From contig DATMLM010000009.1 in the NCBI GenBank assembly GCA_035570055.1, forward strand, positions 62,001-126,000: a DNA stretch of 64,000 nt. The letters run 5' to 3'. Source of the stretch: DASRDS01 sp035570055. Lineage in GTDB: Bacteria > Gemmatimonadota > Gemmatimonadetes > Gemmatimonadales > Gemmatimonadaceae. The position numbers and the translations under genes are program-made. Of this stretch, positions 1-9,136 are shown in pieces. Every line of letters starts with the position of its first letter. The stretch's first letter is position 1. The notes under the pieces were generated by a model. It was not told where the DNA came from. It worked only from the letters and a program-made list of their open reading frames with translations, and ran no database searches.

Positions 1-1388
1 GTGGCGTCGCCAGCACGCGTGCGCATCCGACGGTTGCCGGAGGCTGGGTCTTCGTCGCCAGCGAGACCGGCGACGTCTGGACACTGGACGCAAGGACTGG
101 ATGCACGCACTGGTCATACCGGGCGCCGTCGATCGTGCGCTCAGGGATCGCGGTTGGATCCGCGGACGGCCGGCCGATGGCCTACTTCGGTGATCTGACC
201 GGACAGGTGTACGCACTCGACGCGATCACGGGTGCCCTGCGCTGGAACGTGCGGGTGGACGATCACCGCGCGGCGATCATTACCGCTACGCCCGCGCTGG
301 CGGATGGCGTTGTGTACGTCACCGTGTCGTCGTACGAGGAGCTGTTGGCCGCCCAGCCGACCTATGCGTGTTGCACGTTTCGCGGAAGCGTCGTCGCGCT
401 CGAGGCGGTGGACGGGACGCGCATGTGGAAGACGTTCACCATCACGGCGCCGCCGGCTCCCACAGGGGTGAGCAGCGCCGGCATGCTGCGCAACGGTCCG
501 TCCGGCGCCGGCATCTGGTCATCGCCGACGCTCGATGACCGTCAGCACGCGCTCTACGTCGCGACCGGCGACAACTACTCGGATCCCGCGAGCGAGACGA
601 GCGACGCGATCGTGTCGCTCGACATGAAGACCGGACGCATCCGCTGGTCGCGTCAATTCACTACGAATGACGCGACGAACGCGAGTTGCCACAGGCCGGG
701 GAATGTTAATTGTCCCACGGGAAATGGACCGGATTACGACTTCGGCCAACCGCCGATACTCGTCTCCCTCGGCAATGGGAAACGGGCCCTCGTGATCGGC
801 CAGAAATCCGGCATGGTGCACGCCGTCGATCCCGATCACGACGGCACGATCCTCTGGCAGACACGGGCCGGACCCGGTGGAAGTTTCGGCGGCAGCCAGT
901 GGGGCTCGGCGGCCGACGACAGCACGATGTACGTCGCGCTGTCCGGGCTTGCGGTCACCGGCGTGCGGGATTCGACCTCGCCGGCCGGGTTCAGGCTCGC
1001 GCTCGACCCGACGAAGGGTGGCGGCCTGACCGCGCTGCGTTTGCGCGACGGCTCGGTCGTGTGGCAGGCCGCGCCCGTGCCGTGCGGCGCCGTCACGCCC
1101 TGCAGTCCCGCGCAGTCCGCGGCCCTCTCGATGATTCCCGGCGTGATCTTCTCCGGGTCGGTCGACGGCCACCTGCGCGCGTACTCGGCGCGCGACGGCG
1201 CGGTCATCTGGGATGCGAACACCGCGACCGTGCAGCACACGGTCGACGGCACGACAGCCCGCGGCGGATCGCTCGACGCCGGCGGCGCGGTGATCGCCGG
1301 CGGCATGGTGTTCATCAAGTCCGGGTATGCGCAGTGGGGTGGGATGCCGGGGAACGTGCTGCTCGCGTACTCGGTGAACGGTCGCTAG
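1..1388 (+). CDS. PQQ-type beta-propeller dehydrogenase-like protein (5' end off the window)
   Basis: The reading frame is open from base 3, so the gene begins before the window; an internal ATG at 135 is not the real start. The protein is built of propeller blades with alternating motifs such as VFVASETGDVWTLDARTG and GDLTGQVYALDAITGALRW, the form seen in PQQ-binding-like repeat proteins. The pattern NDATNASC...GPDYDFGQPPILV and several Cys pairs (CC near the FRGSV blade, PCGAVTPC) match polyvinyl-alcohol-dehydrogenase-like family members, which are periplasmic and usually paired with cytochrome c. No cytochrome domain is visible in the part seen. The oxidised substrate cannot be read from the sequence. 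Family is fairly sure; substrate is unknown. Confidence 0.8.
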   Translation, partial: GVASTRAHPTVAGGWVFVASETGDVWTLDARTGCTHWSYRAPSIVRSGIAVGSADGRPMAYFGDLTGQVYALDAITGALRWNVRVDDHRAAIITATPALADGVVYVTVSSYEELLAAQPTYACCTFRGSVVALEAVDGTRMWKTFTITAPPAPTGVSSAGMLRNGPSGAGIWSSPTLDDRQHALYVATGDNYSDPASETSDAIVSLDMKTGRIRWSRQFTTNDATNASCHRPGNVNCPTGNGPDYDFGQPPILVSLGNGKRALVIGQKSGMVHAVDPDHDGTILWQTRAGPGGSFGGSQWGSAADDSTMYVALSGLAVTGVRDSTSPAGFRLALDPTKGGGLTALRLRDGSVVWQAAPVPCGAVTPCSPAQSAALSMIPGVIFSGSVDGHLRAYSARDGAVIWDANTATVQHTVDGTTARGGSLDAGGAVIAGGMVFIKSGYAQWGGMPGNVLLAYSVNGR

Positions 1389-1407
1389 CGGATCCGCGTA
1401 CACACAA

Positions 1408-1438
1408 TCCTCACAGTCTCGACGGAATACTGTGGGGA
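1408..1438. repeat. Inverted repeat in the gap after the propeller gene
   Basis: Arms tcctcacagt (1408-1417) and actgtgggga (1429-1438) pair over 10 positions with one G-T wobble, around an 11-base loop. It lies 20 bases after the stop at 1388 and 21 bases before the next start. There is no T-run, so it could be a hairpin at the end of the upstream transcript or an operator for the downstream genes. Confidence 0.4.
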
Positions 1439-1458
1439 GCGCTCGAATAGATTGTGGC

Positions 1459-1821
1459 ATGAGGCATCGGCTCCTGTCGGCGCTCATGGGAATCGTGTTC
1501 GTCCTTGCGACGAACAACCCCATGTCGGGCCATCCATGCATGGCGCAGGACAGCGCGCGTGGGGCAATGCCGCCCATGCCAGGCATGCCGGCTATGCCGC
1601 ATGATCACTCGCGACACCAGTCGCAGCCGTGCGCGTGTCTCGACTCCTGTTCCTGTGCTGTGGCGGTGACCATCGCCGAAGACCGTCTGGTCGCGCTTCC
1701 GATCGTCCCGATTGCGGTGGTCGCGATGACACGCCCGATCGTATCGGCGACGATGCGTCCGACACAGCCCGACAGCGTTGTACTCCCCCCTCCTCTAGGC
1801 CCGCCCGCTCTCCTCGTCTGA
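1459..1821 (+). CDS. Small secreted Met/His/Cys-rich protein, possible metal-related
   Basis: About 120 residues, with start ATG at 1459 (MRHRLLSALMG) chosen because it opens a signal-peptide-like hydrophobic segment; an upstream ATG at 1432 is also in frame. After the signal comes a Met/Pro/His stretch (AMPPMPGMPAMPHDHSRH) and a Cys cluster CACLDSCSC, followed by a second hydrophobic segment. Met/His/Cys-rich exported proteins of this shape often sit in copper or heavy-metal loci (DUF2946-like proteins are one example), but no family is firmly recognised. The following gene carries a Cys-rich YHS-like domain, which fits a shared metal theme; that link is inference. Confidence 0.55.
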   Translation: MRHRLLSALMGIVFVLATNNPMSGHPCMAQDSARGAMPPMPGMPAMPHDHSRHQSQPCACLDSCSCAVAVTIAEDRLVALPIVPIAVVAMTRPIVSATMRPTQPDSVVLPPPLGPPALLV

Positions 1822-1882
1822 CAGCGGAGTTCGCGCAACGGGCTTTTCAACACATCCACATCAAATGGAAGGGGAGATTCAC

Positions 1883-2770
1883 ATGCAACGACGTGAGCTA
1901 CTCAAGCAAACGGCGGCGCTCGGCCTGATGTCGGCACTGCCAACGCGATTCTTCGGCGCATCACCCGCGGCGGCGCGGTCCGTACGGTCGTTCGACGACA
2001 AAGACATCCCGGTCGCATTCGTCATCTCCGAAGGCGCGGTCGTCATCGACTTCGCCGGCCCGTGGGAGATGTTCGGCGCGGCCATGCCGACCGTGGACGG
2101 TAAGATGACAATGCCGTTTCAGCCCTACATGGTCGCCGAGACCTCCGCGCCGGTGAAGGCGGGTGGCGGACTGCAGATCGTTCCGGACTACACGTTCAGC
2201 AATGCGCCGGCGCCGAAGATCATCGTCATTCCGGCGCAGAACGACTCGACCGGCGCCATGATCGAGTGGATCCGGCATGCCTCGCAGACCGCCGATCTCA
2301 CCATGTCCGTGTGCACCGGCGCGTTCGTTTTGGCCAAGACCGGACTGCTCTCCGGCAAGAAAGTCACGACGCATCATGGCTCGTGCTTCGAACTCTCTCA
2401 GCAGTACCCGGACATCCACGTGTTGCGCGGCGTGCGCTACGTGGAGGACGGGAAGATCGCCTCATCGGGTGGACTGTCCTGCGGTATCGATCTGGCGCTC
2501 CACGTGGTCGAACGCTATTTCGGCCGTCAGACCGCTACTGACACGGCTTTCAATGAGGAGTATCAAAGCAAAGGCTGGTTACACCCCGAGGCGAGCTCGG
2601 AGTTTGCGCACTTCTATATCAAGGGCCAGCCTATGTGCCCGGTGTGCGGCATGACCGTCAACGTGTCGACAGCCCCGAAGTCAGTCTATAAGGGCGAGAC
2701 GTACTACTGCTGCATGGCGGCCCATAAGCGGATCTTCGACGCCATCCCCGAGCAGGTTCTGGCGGGCTAG
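1883..2770 (+). CDS. DJ-1/PfpI-family protein with C-terminal YHS-like metal-binding domain
   Basis: About 295 residues. ATG 1883 is preferred over 1865 because it is preceded by ggaaggggag and begins MQRRELLKQTAALGLMSALP, a twin-arginine-like export signal. Residues about 45-245 form a class I glutamine-amidotransferase-like domain of the DJ-1/PfpI type, with the nucleophile-elbow Cys in MSVCTGAFVLAKTG. Many relatives act as the sensor half of AraC-type regulators; here there is no HTH. The last 50 residues hold MCPVCGMTV...YYCCMAAHKRIF, matching the YHS metal-binding domain. An exported DJ-1-YHS fusion suggests a periplasmic metal- or redox-related role, which is inference. It ends 17 bases before the convergent permease stop. 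Confidence 0.8.
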   Translation: MQRRELLKQTAALGLMSALPTRFFGASPAAARSVRSFDDKDIPVAFVISEGAVVIDFAGPWEMFGAAMPTVDGKMTMPFQPYMVAETSAPVKAGGGLQIVPDYTFSNAPAPKIIVIPAQNDSTGAMIEWIRHASQTADLTMSVCTGAFVLAKTGLLSGKKVTTHHGSCFELSQQYPDIHVLRGVRYVEDGKIASSGGLSCGIDLALHVVERYFGRQTATDTAFNEEYQSKGWLHPEASSEFAHFYIKGQPMCPVCGMTVNVSTAPKSVYKGETYYCCMAAHKRIFDAIPEQVLAG

Positions 2771-2787
2771 CAGCGGCCTTTCATCTT

Positions 2788-5235
2788 TTACTGCTCCGCG
2801 CGCAGCGCGCTCACGGGATCCACGCGCGCTGCGCGTTGGGCGGGGATCCAACTTGCCAGCAGTGCTACGATCGCTGACAGCGCCACGCTCGCGGCCAATG
2901 TCACTGGATCGCGCGCGCTGATGCCGAAGACGAGCGCGGACATCGCGCTGCCCAGGGCCGTGAATGCCACTAGGCCGGCCACGATGCCCAGTCCCGCGAG
3001 TGTCGCTCCACTTTGAAGAACCATATGGACGACGGCGTCTGGGCGCGCGCCGAGCGCCAAGCGGATGCCGATCTCCTTCGTCCGTTGACTCATGCTGTAA
3101 CTCAGTACGCCGTAGATCCCGAGCATGGCGAGCAACAGTGCGAGACCCCCAATGCCGCCGAGCACGATGGACGCGAGGCGACGTGGCGCGAGGGACGAGC
3201 TCAAGATCTCCGTCAGACGCGCGATGCCGGCTACCGGAAGCGCGGGATCCACGTCGTGCACCGCGGCGCGTAATTGTGGCGTTAGGGCGGTGAGTGGCAT
3301 TTGAGAACGCACGAGGATCGTCTGGTCACTCTCGGCCGCGCCGCCGGGAGAGTAGATCAATCCAACACCTGCCGCCGCCATGTCGGCCTCTTTTGTCGAG
3401 CCGACGACACCGATCACGGTCAGCATTGGCACCCACGGTCCGATCTTCCTCCCAATCGGATCTTCCCCTGGGAAGAGTTTTTCCGCCAGCGTTTGATCGA
3501 TGATTGCGACTGGCGCGCTGTTGGGCGCCCCGGTGCGGAGGCTCGCAACATCGGCCGCGGAGAACGTCCGCCCCGCGCGCAGCGGGATGCCAGCCGTCTG
3601 GAAGTAGTTGCTATCGACCCACGTCCACAGTGGGCGGAGCGTGGCATTCTCTTGAGCGGGCTTGTCCCCTGCCGTCGCCGAACGGTCCCCTTTGTTTTCC
3701 CGGTCGAACGGCGCGGCGCTCGCCGTCGTGATGTCCGTCAGGCCGGGGATTCCACGCAGTCGATCCACAAGCGCTTGATTGAACGCGAAACGACTGGGAA
3801 TGTCCTTGTAGCGCGCGGCCGGCAGGGTGACACGCATCGTGATGAGTCCCGCCGGCCGAAATCCCGGGTCGACCTCGAGGAGTCTCATCAGGCTCCTCAA
3901 CGAGACGCCGCAGCCCGAGAGCAGAACCACCGTGATCGCGACCTGCACCACGACGGCCGAACTGAGGAACCGGCTTCGGCCCACGGCAGCCGAGGCGCCC
4001 CGGGATGCGCTCGCCCGGAGCGCGTCACCGGCGCCGATGCGGGCCGCGCGAATCGCGGGAGCCACACCAAAGAGCAGGACGGACAGCAGCGAGACTCCGG
4101 CGGAGAATGCGAGGACGAGTGGATCGAGTTGCAGGTTGCCAATCGCCGCGAACAACCGCGGGTCCACCGAGGGAAGAACGGTGACGAGCACTCGTGCGAC
4201 GGCGATCCCCAGTACGCCACCCGCAACAGCCAAGATGAGGCTCTCCGTGATGGGCTGTCGGGCGATCACCCATGTGTCCGCCCCGAGTGCGACGCGTACG
4301 GCGATTCCTCTGGCGTGTTGCGTCACCCGGATGAGTTGAAGGCACGCGACGTTCGCGCAGACGAGGAGCAGGACGAATCCGACGGCGCCAATCAACAGGA
4401 GGAGGATGGGCCGCAGCTCACCGGCCATTTCGTCCACGACTGGCGTGACGAGCAGGGTCTGGTCCACATCGCGGGGGTAGTATCGGGGCAAGCTTTGCCG
4501 CCAGCCGGTCATGGCGGCCGCAAGCGCCGCTCGGAGCCGCGGCATCTGGACTCCCTGCCTCACGCGAGCGACCGTCGTCGCGACTTTGCAGGCCCGACTC
4601 GACGAGTCGCGCCAGTCGAGTGAGTAGCACCTGTTCGCGTTGAGTTGCTTCGGTGTCCAGATCTGGACGCCGCGCGGGAAGCGGAACCCCGGCGGGAGCA
4701 CGCCAATGATCTCGTACGACCGGTCATCAAGACGCAGCGTCGTTCCGATGGCCTTGGGATCGGCGCCTGTCAAATCGTGCCAGAGGCCATAACTCAAGAC
4801 AGCGACATCCGAATTGCCGGTGTTCGCGGATGAGTCGTACAGCCGGCCCACATATGGGCGCACGCCAAACACGTCGAAGAGCGCGCCAGCAGTCGAGATC
4901 GCGCTGACGCGTTGCGGCGCTTCCGAGCCGGTGACGTTCACATCCGTCTCGACGTACCCCCCGACGGCATCGAACAGATCCCGCCGGTCGGCTACGTCAT
5001 GGAGCTCGCCCGGGGTCAGAGCGTTGAGCTGAACGTCGCTCTTGGGGAAGTGTGTTTCAATGAATACGAGGTGACTCAGTCCTCGGACGGGCAGCGGCCG
5101 GAGCAGAAGCGCCTCGACGGCGCTGAACATGGCGGCGTTCGCGCCAATGCCGAGCATCAGCGTCGACACGGCGGCGATGGCGAACCCGGGCGAGCGGCGC
5201 AGGGTTCGAAAGGCGAGACGCAGATCGTGCCACAT
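2788..5235 (-). CDS. ADOP-family ABC transporter permease (MacB-like)
   Basis: 815 residues beginning MWHDLRLAFRTLRRSPGF, the hallmark start of ADOP (acidobacterial duplicated orphan permease) proteins. Two MacB-core/FtsX modules are visible: a first transmembrane helix near residues 20-40, a long periplasmic domain, a block of helices around 270-380, then a second periplasmic domain and helices near 690-800 ending with SWIPAQRAARVDPVSALRAEQ. No ATPase lies next to it, as usual for orphan ADOP genes. The family is linked to export of macrolides, peptides or lipoproteins; the actual cargo is unknown. It is divergent from phoD with a 61-base gap. Confidence 0.9.
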   Translation of the reverse strand: MWHDLRLAFRTLRRSPGFAIAAVSTLMLGIGANAAMFSAVEALLLRPLPVRGLSHLVFIETHFPKSDVQLNALTPGELHDVADRRDLFDAVGGYVETDVNVTGSEAPQRVSAISTAGALFDVFGVRPYVGRLYDSSANTGNSDVAVLSYGLWHDLTGADPKAIGTTLRLDDRSYEIIGVLPPGFRFPRGVQIWTPKQLNANRCYSLDWRDSSSRACKVATTVARVRQGVQMPRLRAALAAAMTGWRQSLPRYYPRDVDQTLLVTPVVDEMAGELRPILLLLIGAVGFVLLLVCANVACLQLIRVTQHARGIAVRVALGADTWVIARQPITESLILAVAGGVLGIAVARVLVTVLPSVDPRLFAAIGNLQLDPLVLAFSAGVSLLSVLLFGVAPAIRAARIGAGDALRASASRGASAAVGRSRFLSSAVVVQVAITVVLLSGCGVSLRSLMRLLEVDPGFRPAGLITMRVTLPAARYKDIPSRFAFNQALVDRLRGIPGLTDITTASAAPFDRENKGDRSATAGDKPAQENATLRPLWTWVDSNYFQTAGIPLRAGRTFSAADVASLRTGAPNSAPVAIIDQTLAEKLFPGEDPIGRKIGPWVPMLTVIGVVGSTKEADMAAAGVGLIYSPGGAAESDQTILVRSQMPLTALTPQLRAAVHDVDPALPVAGIARLTEILSSSLAPRRLASIVLGGIGGLALLLAMLGIYGVLSYSMSQRTKEIGIRLALGARPDAVVHMVLQSGATLAGLGIVAGLVAFTALGSAMSALVFGISARDPVTLAASVALSAIVALLASWIPAQRAARVDPVSALRAEQ

Positions 5236-5296
5236 GGGCTAACGCTGAAGACGCGACGTTGAGAATGCAAGACGGATCACCGTTCGTTAGGTTCAC

Positions 5297-7396
5297 GTGG
5301 CGACTATCCCTATGAAAAGCATCGACGAGATCACACGGCGTGAGTTCTTCCGCCTCGCCACCGCCCTCGGTGCGACCGCGGTTCTGGGCCGGACGTCCGT
5401 ATTCGACGGACCGGTCGCGTGGCACGAACGCCGCGATCTCTTCCCTGAAGGTGTGGCCTCCGGCGATCCGGACCACCACAGCGTCATTCTCTGGACTCGT
5501 CGCCCCTATAGCGACAGTCGCGCGAGCGCCCGGCTGCGAGTCGAGGTCGCGCTGGACGAGCAGTTCACGCACATCGTGGCGACCGGTCCCGCGGTGGTAT
5601 CGGCGGCCTCGGACTGGACGGGTCGCGCGCTCGTCGGCGGTCTGGCGCCTGCCACCGTCTACTGGTACCGGTTCACAGATATCGATGGCAACGGCAGTCG
5701 AGTCGGCCGGACGATCACCGCGCCGGCCGTCGACGATTCACGGCCGGTTCGATTCGTGTTCGTGTCCTGCCAGAGTGTGAACGACGGCGCGCAGAACGCC
5801 TACCGGCGGATGATCTATGAGGACGAGCGGGCTCCGGACGCCGACCGCATCGACTTCATCATCCATTTGGGCGACTTCATCTACGAGATCGTCTGGTACC
5901 CGGAGGATCGGTCCACCCGCTACGACCGCCGCGTGCGGGAGGTCGTACGCTATCCGACCGGAGAGAAGATCCAGGACTTCCATGTCCCGACGTCTGTCGG
6001 CGACTATCGCGCCGCGTATCGCGGATATTTGCGTGATCCCGACATTCAGGATGCGCGTGCCCGATGGCCGTTCGTGAACATGTGGGACAACCACGAGTTC
6101 AGTTGGCTGGGCTGGCAGTCCGTCCAAGTCTTCGGGGGCAAGAATCTGCCGAGGCAGACGCGCAAGCTGGCGGCCAACCAAGCGTTCTTCGAGTTCCAGC
6201 CCGGCCGCTTCGTGAAGTCGAGTGGACCATCACTCGAGCGATTCGACCCGCCGACGGTCGTCGATGCTCCGGTCGATCGCTTCGACGAGCATGGTTTTGG
6301 TATCGATCCGAACAATGTCGCGGCGGTTGGCAGCTTGCGCGGGTATCGCGCGTTCACCTGGGGCAAGAACGTCGAGCTGATCGTCACCGATCAGCGGAGT
6401 TACCGGTCGGAGGAACCGACCGTACGGCCCGAGGCCCGGAAGCTGTCGAGCGACGATTTCCCCGAGTTTCTGCCGCTCGAAGTGCTGGAGATCTTGGATG
6501 CGGGGAAGACGTACAACAACGGCCAGCCGCCGGCGACCATCCGCGTGGGCGACGTCGAGATCGACAACTTCTGGAAGGATCACCCGGCGCAAACGGTGCT
6601 CGGCGCCGAGCAGAAGGCGTGGTTTGTCGAGCGGCTGCGCCAGTCGAAAGCGACGTGGAAAGTGTGGTGCAACACGACCGCGCCGCTCGAGGCGCGCGCT
6701 GATTTGCAGAACCTCCCGGCGGGTCTCACGAAACCGTGGCCGGGGGCGGGCTATGCGCAGTCGCCTTTTCAGGATTGGAGTACGGCCTACTTGGAGAAGG
6801 GCGAGATCTACGATCTCGTCCGAACGCACGGGATCACCGGCTTCGTCACCTGCGCCGGTGACCGCCACAGCTTCTGGGCGGGACTCGCCGCCACATCGCT
6901 GCCACCCAAGCCTTTCACGCCCGTCGGCATCAGCTTCGTCACCGGCTCGATTTCAGCGGTAGGCGTTATCGAAGCATACGAACACGTCATCCCCAAAGAC
7001 CATCCTTTGCACGACTTGTATGTCTGCCAGGGTCCGCACGACGACCGGCTACAGCCGACCTTCAACGTGCTGCTGCGGCACGGCGTGCGCGCGTGCCTCG
7101 AGTACGCCAAGAGCGGTGACATCGCCAAAGCGCGTGCGCTCTCGAACCCCGACAACGCGCCACACGCATCGTTCGTCGACATGGGCGGTCACGGGTACTC
7201 GGTCGTTCGCGCGACGAGCGACTTCATCGAGACGGAGTTCGTGTGCATCCCGCGCCCCATCGAGCGCATTGAGGCACTGGATGGCGGCCCCCTGAGGTAT
7301 CGCGTCGCGTTTCGCGCGGAGAAGTGGTGGGAGCACGGCGCGAAGCCGACGTTGGCCATGCGAATGCTGGAGGGCGATGCGCCATTTTCCTACTGA
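5297..7396 (+). CDS. phoD: Alkaline phosphatase D (PhoD-like)
   Basis: 699 residues from a GTG; ATG at 5312 is an equally likely start. The N-terminus has a Tat signal with RREFF followed by LATALGATAVLG. Next comes the PhoD N-terminal beta domain (FPEGVASGDPDHHSVILWTR) and the metallophosphoesterase domain with HLGDFIYE, NMWDNHEFSW and TCAGDRHSFW, which carry the expected Fe/Ca ligands. PhoD is an exported phosphodiesterase/monoesterase that releases phosphate from organic esters. It is monocistronic. The stop overlaps the convergent DUF2950 gene by seven bases. No Pho box was recognised upstream. Confidence 0.92.
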   Translation: MATIPMKSIDEITRREFFRLATALGATAVLGRTSVFDGPVAWHERRDLFPEGVASGDPDHHSVILWTRRPYSDSRASARLRVEVALDEQFTHIVATGPAVVSAASDWTGRALVGGLAPATVYWYRFTDIDGNGSRVGRTITAPAVDDSRPVRFVFVSCQSVNDGAQNAYRRMIYEDERAPDADRIDFIIHLGDFIYEIVWYPEDRSTRYDRRVREVVRYPTGEKIQDFHVPTSVGDYRAAYRGYLRDPDIQDARARWPFVNMWDNHEFSWLGWQSVQVFGGKNLPRQTRKLAANQAFFEFQPGRFVKSSGPSLERFDPPTVVDAPVDRFDEHGFGIDPNNVAAVGSLRGYRAFTWGKNVELIVTDQRSYRSEEPTVRPEARKLSSDDFPEFLPLEVLEILDAGKTYNNGQPPATIRVGDVEIDNFWKDHPAQTVLGAEQKAWFVERLRQSKATWKVWCNTTAPLEARADLQNLPAGLTKPWPGAGYAQSPFQDWSTAYLEKGEIYDLVRTHGITGFVTCAGDRHSFWAGLAATSLPPKPFTPVGISFVTGSISAVGVIEAYEHVIPKDHPLHDLYVCQGPHDDRLQPTFNVLLRHGVRACLEYAKSGDIAKARALSNPDNAPHASFVDMGGHGYSVVRATSDFIETEFVCIPRPIERIEALDGGPLRYRVAFRAEKWWEHGAKPTLAMRMLEGDAPFSY

Positions 7397-8157
7397 GCAG
7401 TCGTCGTGGCGGTGCGGGGCCCAAGGTCCCGTTGATGCGTGACTCCATCCAGGCCGACGAAGAACGTCATCACGCCTGAGGACCGGTATTCGGCTGGATA
7501 CGCGACGAAGGAGACCGCACCACCCTGGGCGCTCACTATACGATAGTAGTAGCCGTGGAATGGCGTCGGGTTATGCGCCGCGCCGGCCTGCGCGAGGAGT
7601 GGACCGATTGGGCTGCGGAGGCTCTCTTGGTCTTCCCAGTACAGGCCATTGTGCTGGCCGCTGTCGCTGACGAACTGGCGAGCATAATGCCCCATGGTCG
7701 CCAAGTATTCCTTCTCCGCCTCGACCAACTCCTGGCACACTTGCGCGGCTTTCGTCTCGTTCTCGCCGATTCTGCGCATTTGTATCTCCTGTCGCCCGAT
7801 GGCCGCATCGAATGACCAGTGGCCGTCTTTGTACAGGAGCGGCACGGGGAATGGCCAGTTTTCCGCGCCGACATAGAGCACCGTCGTGCCGTCCGGCTCC
7901 CGCGTCAGGCGATGCATCTGCTGATATTTCTCGACGAACTTGCGCCGGTCGGTCGCGTCTTGACTGTCGTCGCCGGTGGTAGTGAGATCGGGGTCGCCGA
8001 GCACGTCCGCCAGGGCCCGCCGGTCATCGTTCTGGACAGCGGTTACGAGCGCCTGAACGGCGTCTTGGGCTGAGGGGAACGTGGTTTGCGCCGCGGCAAT
8101 CGACGCGGTGAGTATGACGAGCGCGGCGCAACCGGCGTTCGCGTATATGCGAGTCAT
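7390..8157 (-). CDS. DUF2950 family exported protein
   Basis: 255 residues, with ATG at 8157 opening a signal peptide (MTRIYANAGCAALVILTASIA). The body contains TFPSAQDAVQALVTAVQNDD and a C-terminal block GYYYRIVSAQGGAVSFVAYP, both diagnostic of DUF2950. Function is unknown. Longer in-frame extension upstream overlaps the DUF3300 gene and is rejected. It is the third gene of a sigma factor-DUF3300-DUF2950 operon, 22 bases after the DUF3300 stop. DUF3300 and DUF2950 are repeatedly neighbours in other genomes, which suggests a shared envelope role. Confidence 0.85.
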   Translation of the reverse strand: MTRIYANAGCAALVILTASIAAAQTTFPSAQDAVQALVTAVQNDDRRALADVLGDPDLTTTGDDSQDATDRRKFVEKYQQMHRLTREPDGTTVLYVGAENWPFPVPLLYKDGHWSFDAAIGRQEIQMRRIGENETKAAQVCQELVEAEKEYLATMGHYARQFVSDSGQHNGLYWEDQESLRSPIGPLLAQAGAAHNPTPFHGYYYRIVSAQGGAVSFVAYPAEYRSSGVMTFFVGLDGVTHQRDLGPRTATTTAQ

Positions 8158-8179
8158 GATCGATGTCTCCCGATCGGGT

Positions 8180-9133
8180 TTAATGGTGTCCGCCGCCGCC
8201 GTGGAAGCCGCCGCCGGAGCTGGCGTGTCCCTGCGCTGAAAAGCCCCGGGTCGTTCCGCCATGTCCAAAGCCACTGAAGGCGCCGGACCGCGTGCCTCCA
8301 CGGGGCATGTCGCGCGGCTGCGCGAAACCGCGCGCCGCTTGATGATCGAATACCGGCGGGGCTCGATTGACCGCGCCGCGCCGGTTGATGAACGTCGCGC
8401 TGTGCGAGACGTAGGCCCGATGATCGAAGGCCACACCGTGGTGGTGCCAGTCGGCGTCCCAGTGATGCCAGCCCCAGCCGAAGCCACCGTACACGCCTAG
8501 GCCGATGCCTACACTCAAACCCCATGCGAACCCGGAGCCGTCGTAAAAGATGCCAGGTACTCCAATCCAACCCGGATAGACGAGAAACGGGTCGCCGTAG
8601 ATGGTCCACGGGTCATAGGCCGGGACATAGACGACGTCGGGGTTCGTGGGCTCAATGACGATCGTGCTGTCTTGCGTCGTGACTTGCTCTTGCTGATCGC
8701 TTTCGAGGTTGCCCGCCTGTTGGGCACGCTGACGCATCACTTGCACGGCGGTCATCACGTCGGACTGTTGATTGACGTAGGCGTCGCCGAGCGATGAGGT
8801 CCAGGCGATGTTCTTGTCCATGTTCGTGAGCACCGATGGGAACTGCGTAAGGGCCTTCACGCTCGGATCCCAGGACTGGCCGTCCACGGCATTGCCCAAG
8901 TCATCGCCCTTGAGGTCCGAGTGCTGCTGCATCCAGCGGTCGGCTTCGACGACCTCGGCCGGATACGTGGACGCGGTGAGGATCTGCGCCACGAGCGCAT
9001 CTGGGTAGAGTGCGATCGGCGCCACGAGCTGTTGGAGTTGTTCTGGAGTTTGTTGTGCGGCCTGCGGCACGGCCTGCGAATCGGCCGTGGCCGGTTGTTG
9101 GGCGATCATTAGAACTAAGATCCACGTACGCAT
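8180..9133 (-). CDS. DUF3300 family exported protein
   Basis: 317 residues with a short N-terminal signal (MRTWILVLMIAQQPATA). DUF3300 hallmarks are QLQQLVAPIALYPDALVAQI near the start and VVYVPAYDPWTIYGDP in the middle. The C-terminal 80 residues are Gly/His/Arg-rich and end GGGFHGGGGHH, giving a metal-binding or sticky tail. Function is unknown. It begins only three bases after the upstream sigma-factor stop (9137), so the two are almost certainly co-transcribed. Confidence 0.87.
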   Translation of the reverse strand: MRTWILVLMIAQQPATADSQAVPQAAQQTPEQLQQLVAPIALYPDALVAQILTASTYPAEVVEADRWMQQHSDLKGDDLGNAVDGQSWDPSVKALTQFPSVLTNMDKNIAWTSSLGDAYVNQQSDVMTAVQVMRQRAQQAGNLESDQQEQVTTQDSTIVIEPTNPDVVYVPAYDPWTIYGDPFLVYPGWIGVPGIFYDGSGFAWGLSVGIGLGVYGGFGWGWHHWDADWHHHGVAFDHRAYVSHSATFINRRGAVNRAPPVFDHQAARGFAQPRDMPRGGTRSGAFSGFGHGGTTRGFSAQGHASSGGGFHGGGGHH

Positions 9134-9136
9134 AGG

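Noticed and set aside
3301..4623. Plus-strand 440-codon frame across the ADOP permease
   Set aside because: Antisense shadow of a well-supported gene, with low-complexity charged sequence and no start context.
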